Shown here: piece by piece, positions 1-3,457 of the stretch
How the letters are laid out: each line of letters begins with the position of its first letter
How positions within the stretch are numbered: the stretch's first letter is position 1
Assembly: GCA_947174625.1 (NCBI GenBank)
Contig: CAMWJT010000083.1
Coordinates: forward strand, 1 to 6,023
Reading direction: 5' to 3'
Length of the DNA stretch: 6,023 bases
Source: an uncultured Ruminococcus sp.
GTDB taxonomy: Bacteria; Bacillota; Clostridia; Oscillospirales; Ruminococcaceae
Notes under the pieces: generated by a model
Databases searched by the model: none
What the model was told of the DNA's origin: nothing
The model's input: only the letters and a program-made list of their open reading frames with translations
Made by a program: the position numbers and the translations under genes

Positions 1-64
1 GAAATTCTTCACGTTCTCACCGGTCTATTTCTGCTTAATTTCTTGGAAAGTGGTGATATATCTG

Positions 65-95
65 GAAACGGTATGCTATTCCGGCATGCTGTTTC
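65..95. repeat. 12-bp inverted repeat (hairpin), function unknown
   Basis: The arms 65-76 (GAAACGGTATGC) and 84-95 (GCATGCTGTTTC) pair over all 12 positions, counting two G-T wobbles, around a 7-nt loop (77-83). Neither side has a T-run, so it is not an ordinary intrinsic terminator. It lies downstream of the yabR terminator, next to a degenerate parS-like site. It could be part of an RNA or of a gene end extending left of the window. Positions 1-120 otherwise hold nothing I can assign. Confidence 0.45.
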
Positions 96-99
96 TGTA

Positions 100-115
100 T
101 GTTCCTCGTGGAACA
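100..115. other. Degenerate parS-like palindrome
   Basis: TGTTCCTCGTGGAACA differs by one base from the perfect palindrome at 2609-2624: the A of the central ACGT is T. The outer arms ATGTTCC and GGAACAT (99-105 and 110-116) are intact. The change breaks central dyad symmetry, so ParB binding is doubtful. It lies just beyond the yabR terminator. Confidence 0.5.
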
Positions 116-120
116 TCTAA

Positions 121-156
121 ATATTAAAAATCCCCTGTAATTTATCTACAGGGGAT
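121..156 (-). terminator. Intrinsic terminator of the yabP-yabQ-divIC-yabR operon
   Basis: On the minus strand a perfect 10-bp stem (156-147 with 139-130, ATCCCCTGTA/TACAGGGGAT) with a 7-nt loop is followed directly by TTTTTAATAT. It starts 12 bp after the yabR stop codon. The plus-strand side has only a broken T-rich tail (TCTCTCTTATTTC), so activity on that strand would be weak. Confidence 0.92.
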
Positions 157-167
157 CTCTCTTATTT

Positions 168-620
168 CTATTTCGCACGTCTCCGGGAACGGTTCTTCCG
201 GTCAGTGATGCGCTTGATGTCGCTGATCCGTTCTTCACTGTTCTGCTTGAAACGGTTCATCATATCTTCAAAGGACATCTCAGAATCCTGCTTCTGCGCC
301 TTGCTACCTTCCCAGACTGTACCTCGCTCCCGTCTCTGCCGGGAGGAATAATTCTTCTGCGGTCTGCACTCCTCTTTCGGCATCGCTTTCCGGATCGACA
401 TGGCAATTTTGCCCTGTTCGTTCACTTGCAGGACAACTACTTTCACTTCCTGCCCCTCTGTCAGAAAATCATGAATGTCATTGACAAATACATTCGCTAC
501 CTCGGAAATATGTACCATTCCCGTGACCGGATTTCCCTCCTCCTGCGGTACTTCCACAAAAGCACCATAATTTGTAATTCCCTTGACCTTGCCTTCATAA
601 ACTTTTCCCATTTCCAGCAT
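168..620 (-). CDS. yabR: S1-domain RNA-binding protein, YabR / general stress protein 13 type
   Basis: This is a 150-residue cytosolic protein with one S1 (OB-fold) RNA-binding domain at about residues 4-80. It opens with GKVYEGKVKGITNYGAFVEV, then GMVHISEVA and, at the domain end, GKIAMSIRKA. The linker and tail (about 81-150) are rich in Lys, Arg and Gln, with a conserved-looking segment starting SFEDMMNRFKQNSEERISDIK. As I recall it, B. subtilis YabR has the same plan (S1 domain, basic linker, SFE-x3-N-K/R-F tail) and also lies directly downstream of divIC. The ATG at 620 has AGGAGG at 633-638, a long 12-nt spacer. A second in-frame ATG at 611 would be further still. It is the last gene of the operon, 47 bp after divIC, with the terminator immediately after. 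Its exact role is unsettled; binding to RNA or ribosomes is inferred from the fold. Confidence 0.9.
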   Translation of the reverse strand: MLEMGKVYEGKVKGITNYGAFVEVPQEEGNPVTGMVHISEVANVFVNDIHDFLTEGQEVKVVVLQVNEQGKIAMSIRKAMPKEECRPQKNYSSRQRRERGTVWEGSKAQKQDSEMSFEDMMNRFKQNSEERISDIKRITDRKNRSRRRAK

Positions 621-667
621 ACAGCAAAAAATCCTCCTGCTTTTCAGAATTAAAATTTAAAAAATAA

Positions 668-970
668 TTATTTCCGTGATGTGTCATAATAGCGCCGTTC
701 ATCCGGATACGCATACCCTGCACTTTCTAATGCCAGTTTCTCCATGTAAGAACCAATGTCATCGGATGCAATCAAGGCGGCTAATTCTTCATTTTCCGCC
801 GCAAGCACATCTACCTGCTCTTCTAATTCTTCCAATGCCTGCCGCTGTTCTACAATCGCATTCTGCGTCCGGATGATCGAAACGGCACAAAAAATCACAA
901 ACAACACCAATGCAATGTGAATCAGCGTCCGGGTGGCTGATCCGGATTTATGTTTTGTTTCGCTCCGCAT
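668..970 (-). CDS. divIC: Cell-division protein of the DivIC/FtsB (septum formation initiator) family
   Basis: This is a 100-residue bitopic membrane protein. A short basic cytoplasmic N-terminus is followed by one transmembrane helix at about residues 15-33 (LIHIALVLFVIFCAVSII), then a coiled coil at about 37-68 rich in Glu, Leu and Ala. The C-terminus, from IGSYMEKLALESAGYAYPDE, matches the family's YIE-x-A-R-x-x-L-G-x-x-x-P-x-E pattern. In this family the protein joins FtsL/DivIB-type partners in the divisome. I chose the ATG at 970 because a GGGGA element lies 6 nt upstream and the product has normal length. An in-frame ATG at 1021 lacks a ribosome binding site and would add 17 basic residues. 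With the 970 start the gene overlaps the yabQ 3' end by 23 bp. A vegetative promoter inside yabQ (1041-1070) probably serves it. Confidence 0.88.
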   Translation of the reverse strand: MRSETKHKSGSATRTLIHIALVLFVIFCAVSIIRTQNAIVEQRQALEELEEQVDVLAAENEELAALIASDDIGSYMEKLALESAGYAYPDERRYYDTSRK

Positions 971-1520
971 GTGACTTCCCCGCTTTCTTCTGATTCTGCG
1001 CATGCCTGGCATGCTTTGCATACTTTTTTCGACTATTTTTATTATACACCTTTTGGGATGGTTTTGGCAAGCCGTTTTGTGAATTTTTCTTCTGCAATCC
1101 GGATTTTTTGGCGCATTTCACAAAACTTAACTTAAGTTTGATACAAATACATATAAAATGATCCCAAATCCAGTGTACCGGCTTCAGAATCAGATCACTG
1201 CATTTCATCAGAAATGACCCGATTGTAATATAATACAATAGCAGTCCTAGCAGACAGCCGATGCTATAATAGACCCGGAAGTCACCGCCACCGAATGCAC
1301 TTGTATAGCACAGAATCAGAAAACTCAGACAGATCAGATAAAAAATATCTTCACACGCCAGAAATATAACATGATGGGGAATCAGTTTCCGCAACAGTCG
1401 CAGTAAATCCAGCAATACACCTGCCGGAAGTCCTAACAGGACAGAACAGACAAATAATCCTAACTCTTCGTCTACTGTCCGGATCGTCTCCAATGTTTTG
1501 GTCAGCAATTCCAATCTCAT
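948..1520 (-). CDS. yabQ: Spore cortex biosynthesis membrane protein YabQ
   Basis: The product is 190 residues from ATG at 1520; a GTG one codon upstream is also possible. Residues about 20-110 are hydrophobic with three or four membrane segments: LGLFVCSVLLGLPAGVLLDL, IFYLICLSFLILCYTSAFGG and YYSIGCLLGLLLYYITIGSF. The G-x-x-x-G-x-x-x-D-x-x-R-x-x-R and later F-R-x-Y-Y-x-x-G motifs fit the YabQ family. The last 60 residues are very basic (many Lys, Asn and Gln). In B. subtilis YabQ is a mother-cell membrane protein needed for spore cortex formation. Its ATG shares an A with the yabP stop (TGATG), so translation is probably coupled. Its last 23 bp overlap divIC, and its 3' end contains a promoter. 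Identification rests on both motif pattern and gene order. Confidence 0.87.
   Translation of the reverse strand: MRLELLTKTLETIRTVDEELGLFVCSVLLGLPAGVLLDLLRLLRKLIPHHVIFLACEDIFYLICLSFLILCYTSAFGGGDFRVYYSIGCLLGLLLYYITIGSFLMKCSDLILKPVHWIWDHFICICIKLKLSFVKCAKKSGLQKKNSQNGLPKPSQKVYNKNSRKKYAKHARHAQNQKKAGKSHAERNKT
1041..1070 (-). promoter_or_regulatory. Sigma-A-type promoter inside yabQ, for divIC-yabR
   Basis: On the minus strand TTGCCA (1070-1065) is separated by 18 bp from a perfect TATAAT (1046-1041). It lies inside the yabQ coding sequence and would start transcription near 1034, about 64 nt before the divIC ATG at 970. It would let a division gene be expressed in growing cells independently of the sporulation promoter ahead of yabP. 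Assignment is by sequence only. Confidence 0.65.
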
Positions 1521-1810
1521 CACCGGAACAGCCTGCCGAGCATGGAAACTGGTGACTGCTTGTCTTTGTCACCATATTGGAGCGACCAGATATCACCCTC
1601 TACAGACATATTACCATTTTCAATGCTGATGGCATTAATATGTAAGTCTCGTCCTGTAATCGTCAGTTCGCCCATTTTCGTATATAGTACAATTTCACGT
1701 TCATCAAAGCTGTCAATGTCGGTGATACCGGCAATGCGGAGCGTCTTCCGGTTTTCCATGATGACAGTATGCTGTTCTTCCGGTGCAGTAAAGCTGTTGC
1801 CTTCTTTCAT
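1520..1810 (-). CDS. yabP: Sporulation protein YabP
   Basis: This is a small soluble protein of 96 residues. It matches YabP along its whole length: an N-terminal H-x-V-x-M-E-N-R-K-x-L-x-I-x-G segment, then D-x-x-S-F-D-E-R-E-I-x-L-x-T-x-M-G at about 32-47, then L-x-I-x-G-x-x-L-H-I and a C-terminal V-E-G-x-I-x-x-L-x-Y, ending in LGRLFR. In B. subtilis YabP is a mother-cell protein required for spore cortex formation and is cotranscribed with yabQ. The ATG at 1810 has a perfect AGGAGG at 1819-1824, 8 nt upstream. It is the first gene of the operon. A sigma-E-like promoter precedes it at 1841-1869. Confidence 0.92.
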   Translation of the reverse strand: MKEGNSFTAPEEQHTVIMENRKTLRIAGITDIDSFDEREIVLYTKMGELTITGRDLHINAISIENGNMSVEGDIWSLQYGDKDKQSPVSMLGRLFR

Positions 1811-1840
1811 TTTGGAAACCTCCTGTCAGGAATTTACTAC

Positions 1841-1869
1841 ATTCTATGCAAAATTCTTTAGGAATATGC
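1841..1869 (-). promoter_or_regulatory. Sigma-E-type (mother-cell) promoter of yabP
   Basis: The minus strand carries GCATATT (1869-1863), a 14-bp spacer, and CATAGAAT (1848-1841). From memory, the B. subtilis sigma-E consensus is close to KMATATT-N14/15-CATACAMT, so only one base of the -10 differs. Transcription would begin near 1834, about 10 nt before the yabP AGGAGG. B. subtilis yabP is sigma-E dependent, which supports the call. Confidence 0.75.
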
Positions 1870-1879
1870 AGAATCCGGA

Positions 1880-1908
1880 TTGACTTATGCCAGAATTTAT
1901 GTTACAAT
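1880..1908 (+). promoter_or_regulatory. Sigma-A promoter of the LRR gene
   Basis: TTGACT (1880-1885), a 17-bp spacer and TACAAT (1903-1908) give a near-consensus vegetative promoter. The start would be near 1915, leaving a leader of about 117 nt before the TTG at 2032. Its -35 lies 10 bp from the -35 of the oppositely directed yabP promoter. Confidence 0.75.
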
Positions 1909-1954
1909 AAAATTATCAAATCCAATTAAGATTACAGGAGAAATAATTAGGGGA

Positions 1955-1970
1955 TGTTCCATGTGGAACG
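1955..1970. other. Degenerate parS-like palindrome in the LRR gene leader
   Basis: TGTTCCATGTGGAACG differs at two positions from the perfect site at 2609-2624: the central C to T, which removes the central CG, and the last base. It lies in the untranslated leader of the LRR gene. It may be a decayed or low-affinity ParB site, or simply a relic copy of the palindrome. Confidence 0.45.
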
Positions 1971-2015
1971 TTTCAGTTCAAAATATTAAATTTAAAAAAA
2001 TCCTGATTTTATCAG

Positions 2016-2021
2016 AAAGGA
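2016..2021 (+). promoter_or_regulatory. Ribosome binding site deciding a TTG start
   Basis: AAAGGA ends 10 nt before the TTG at 2032. There is no in-frame ATG near it; the next in-frame Met is about residue 49, well inside the repeat domain. The TTG is therefore the best-supported start. Confidence 0.6.
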
Positions 2022-2031
2022 AGTCACGAAT

Positions 2032-2607
2032 TTGAGCTTTATTATTGAAAATGGCATCCTGCGGCATTACCGACAAAACCGCTTTACGCCGGAAACTAAA
2101 ATTATCATTCCTGGCGGTGTCACCGAAATTTCAGCATTCGCATTTGATGACTGCCGGGAGATCCTCGCCGTACAGATGCCGGGGACAGTCAGAAAAATCG
2201 GAAATTCTGCATTTGGTTTCTGTGAAAATCTGCAAACGATCCGGATGTCACGGCAGATCACCGAAATAGAGAGCTATGCGTTTCACGCATGTGAAAATCT
2301 CCAGGCAATTATTATCCCGGAAAATCTGACCGTGATACGAGAATTTACATTCTGCAAATGCAAGAGCCTGCAAGCTGTCCGGATTCCCGAAAAAATTGGA
2401 TTGATTGATATTTTTGCATTCTGGGGGTGTGAGAATCTGGAAACAATCATCATTCCCGGACAGGTCAGGAAGATCAAAGAAGCAGCATTCCAGAGATGCC
2501 GGCATCTGAAGACGGTCAGAATCCGGAATCATCCGGGACGGATCCGGATTGCCCCGGATGCGTTTTCAGACTGTCATCCGGGATTACAGATCATTTATGA
2601 AGCGTGA
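2032..2607 (+). CDS. Cytosolic BspA-type leucine-rich-repeat (LRR_5) protein
   Basis: The 191 residues are almost entirely repeats of about 23 residues of the BspA/LRR_5 type, with pattern I-x-I-P-x-x-V-x-x-I-x-x-x-A-F-x-x-C-x-x-L. Seven units can be placed at about 22-45, 46-67, 68-90, 91-113, 114-136, 137-159 and 160-185. The opening F-I-I-E-N-G-I-L is a short cap leading into repeat one. There is no signal peptide, transmembrane helix or cell-wall anchor, so the protein should stay inside the cell, unlike classic secreted BspA adhesins. Each unit keeps a Cys before the final Leu. It starts with TTG behind AAAGGA and has its own promoter. A perfect parS-type palindrome begins one base after its TGA stop. 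Its last nine codons are repeated at 2856-2882 by tandem duplication. The partner or ligand is unknown. Confidence 0.85.
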   Translation: MSFIIENGILRHYRQNRFTPETKIIIPGGVTEISAFAFDDCREILAVQMPGTVRKIGNSAFGFCENLQTIRMSRQITEIESYAFHACENLQAIIIPENLTVIREFTFCKCKSLQAVRIPEKIGLIDIFAFWGCENLETIIIPGQVRKIKEAAFQRCRHLKTVRIRNHPGRIRIAPDAFSDCHPGLQIIYEA

Positions 2608-2608
2608 A

Positions 2609-2624
2609 TGTTCCACGTGGAACA
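2609..2624. other. parS-type ParB-binding palindrome (perfect)
   Basis: TGTTCCACGTGGAACA is a perfect 16-bp palindrome, and dyad symmetry extends to 20 bp (2607-2626). It matches the widely conserved bacterial parS type (TGTTYCACGTGRAACA), which is bound by the ParB/Spo0J clamp and organises the origin region. It lies between the convergent LRR and Rrf2 genes. As RNA it could also fold into an 8-bp stem with an ACGU loop, so weak terminator activity is an alternative. Confidence 0.7.
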
Positions 2625-2625
2625 T

Positions 2626-2850
2626 TTAAATGCAGTAGTCGCCCCCCGGAATGTGCGCATGATTATGTTCCAGGATGTCCCTGAGCGTGATACGATCCAG
2701 ATACTTGCATACTGTTTTGTGCAAACCCTCCCAGATGTACAATACAGCGCATTCCTCTGCACGAAAGCAGGTATTTTCGGGATATTCCAGGCAAGAAACC
2801 GGCGCAAGATTGCCCTCTGTTGCCCGGATAATCTCCCCGACAGTCATCAC
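2626..2850 (-). pseudogene. Truncated Rrf2-family C-terminal fragment (duplicate)
   Basis: This stretch encodes only the second half of the neighbouring Rrf2 regulator, beginning at the M-T-V-G-E-I segment and ending in the same GGDYCI. The winged-helix DNA-binding half is missing. Against the intact gene there are three amino-acid differences (I/L, K/E, R/H), no stop and no frameshift. The three Cys that could hold a cluster are kept. A GTG at 2850 or ATG at 2847 could start it, but upstream there is no ribosome binding site, only duplicated LRR sequence. I therefore read it as a non-expressed relic of the duplication. A dominant-negative dimerisation fragment is possible but unsupported. 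Confidence 0.8.
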
Positions 2851-2855
2851 ATCTG

Positions 2856-2882
2856 GGATTACAGATCATTTACGAAGCGTGA
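2856..2882 (+). pseudogene. Duplicated 3' tail of the LRR gene
   Basis: Twenty-seven bases repeat the end of the LRR gene, encoding GLQIIYEA and the stop, with one synonymous change (TAT to TAC). It has no start and is a by-product of the tandem duplication. Confidence 0.85.
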
Positions 2883-2883
2883 A

Positions 2884-2899
2884 TGTTCCACGTGGAACG
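2884..2899. other. parS-type palindrome (duplicated copy)
   Basis: TGTTCCACGTGGAACG keeps the 14-bp core palindrome (2885-2898) and differs from the perfect site at 2609-2624 only in its last base. It was created by the tandem duplication, sits 275 bp from its parent, and follows the Rrf2 stop codon directly. Confidence 0.65.
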
Positions 2900-2901
2900 T
2901 A

Positions 2902-3342
2902 TTAAATGCAGTAGTCGCCCCCCGGAATATGCGCATGATTATGCTCCAGAATGTCCCGGAGCGTGATATGATCCAGATACTCGCATACTGTTTTGTGCAG
3001 ACCCTCCCAGATATACAATACAGCGCATTCCTCTGCACGAAAGCAGGTATTTTCAGGATATTCCAGACAGGAAACCGGCGCAAGATTGCCCTCTGTTGCC
3101 CGGAGAATCTCGCCGACAGTCATCACATCCGCAGATTTTGCCAGCATATAGCCGCCACGGTTGCCCCGATTTGTCCGGAGCAGACCACTTTTGCTGAGCA
3201 ATGGAACGATCTGTTCCAAGTATTTCTTGGAAATTTCTTGTCGTCCGGCGATCTCTTTCAGAGAGATATAACCTTCATTCTGATGTTCTGCCAGATCCAG
3301 TGCCATTCTTAACGCATATCTGCCTTTGGTTGAAATTTTCAT
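2902..3342 (-). CDS. Rrf2-family transcriptional regulator
   Basis: The product is 146 residues, the usual Rrf2 length. It starts MKISTKGRYALRMALDLA, the family signature. A winged helix-turn-helix follows at about 25-70 (SLKEIAGRQEISKKYLEQI, then LLRTNRGNRGGYMLAK), then a dimerisation helix and TVGEILRATEG. Three Cys spaced C-x7-C-x5-C at about 90-105 lie where Fe-S-binding Rrf2 proteins such as IscR carry their ligands. A cluster or redox sensor is plausible, but the spacing is not identical to IscR. ATG at 3342 follows GGAG by 7 nt; a TTG two codons upstream is less likely. Its promoter and a candidate operator dyad lie at 3377-3409, suggesting autoregulation. Its targets cannot be read from the window. 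It converges on the LRR gene, and its 3' half is duplicated at 2626-2850. Confidence 0.93.
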   Translation of the reverse strand: MKISTKGRYALRMALDLAEHQNEGYISLKEIAGRQEISKKYLEQIVPLLSKSGLLRTNRGNRGGYMLAKSADVMTVGEILRATEGNLAPVSCLEYPENTCFRAEECAVLYIWEGLHKTVCEYLDHITLRDILEHNHAHIPGGDYCI

Positions 3343-3376
3343 ATGCAATCTCCTTTTTATATTCTATTTATTATAT

Positions 3377-3400
3377 TACTATTATACCATAGGATTAGTA
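3377..3400. promoter_or_regulatory. Candidate Rrf2 operator dyad
   Basis: TACTA (3377-3381) and TAGTA (3396-3400) form a 24-bp dyad with a mostly non-symmetric centre. The dyad spans the -10 and part of the spacer of the Rrf2 gene's promoter. Rrf2 proteins bind dyads of about this size and often repress their own genes. The match is short and AT-rich, so chance is possible. Confidence 0.35.
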
Positions 3401-3409
3401 GATTTTCAA
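3381..3409 (-). promoter_or_regulatory. Sigma-A promoter of the Rrf2 gene
   Basis: On the minus strand TTGAAA (3409-3404), a 17-bp spacer and a perfect TATAAT (3386-3381) form a strong vegetative promoter. Initiation would be near 3374, about 32 nt before the ATG at 3342. The -35 lies one base from the T-tract of the cellobiose phosphorylase terminator. Confidence 0.82.
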
Positions 3410-3410
3410 G

Positions 3411-3446
3411 TAAAAAAATACGCCTCATGTCCTGAGACACGAGGCG
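3411..3446 (-). terminator. Intrinsic terminator of the cellobiose phosphorylase gene
   Basis: On the minus strand an 11-bp GC-rich stem (3446-3436 with 3431-3421, one G-T wobble) closes a TCAG loop and is followed by TATTTTTTTA. It begins 11 bp after the stop codon and separates the gene from the codirectional Rrf2 gene. Confidence 0.95.
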
Positions 3447-3457
3447 CATTATTTTCA

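Larger units (their letters stand above)
2581..2853. repeat. Tandem duplication, copy 1 (left)
   Basis: This segment recurs at 2856-3129 with a shift of 275 bp, or 276 bp after a one-base insertion near 2900. It contains the final LRR codons, the perfect parS-type palindrome and the last 73-74 codons of an Rrf2 gene. Within the Rrf2-coding part I count 13 substitutions in about 223 bp (about 94% identity). The two outer boundaries share a short CATCC-like sequence (near 2575 and 3125), the usual sign of a microhomology-mediated tandem duplication. Confidence 0.93.
2856..3129. repeat. Tandem duplication, copy 2 (right)
   Basis: This is the second copy of the segment at 2581-2853. It joins copy 1 at about 2852-2856, where CACATC from the Rrf2 gene meets TGGGATTACAG, the LRR-end sequence. 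Its Rrf2 portion continues into the full-length gene. The LRR portion is only a 27-bp tail, so ancestral order was LRR end, palindrome, Rrf2 end. Confidence 0.93.

Noticed and set aside
1..126. Two plus-strand frames open from the window edge to stops at 118-120 and 124-126
   Set aside because: Both run through the hairpin and the parS-like palindrome and give no recognisable protein. A gene end entering from the left cannot be excluded but is not supported.
971..1021. Longer divIC start at the ATG at 1021
   Set aside because: There is no ribosome binding site upstream, and it lies only about 13 nt from the likely transcript start. The ATG at 970 has GGGGA 6 nt upstream and gives a normal family length.
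2001..2021. Possible hairpin (CTGAT/ATCAG, 2003-2015) near the LRR ribosome binding site as a translational switch
   Set aside because: The stem is five pairs with a 3-nt loop and does not itself cover the AAAGGA element, so it is too weak to call.
2581..3129. CRISPR array or mobile-element terminal repeats
   Set aside because: There are only two direct copies, each made of recognisable ends of the neighbouring genes. No transposase, spacers or terminal inverted repeats are present.
2608..3312. Plus-strand open frame (234 codons) starting MFHVEH and containing an internal protein repeat
   Set aside because: Its start is the translated parS-type palindrome, and its repeat is only the antisense of the duplicated Rrf2 segment. 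The real coding strand is minus.
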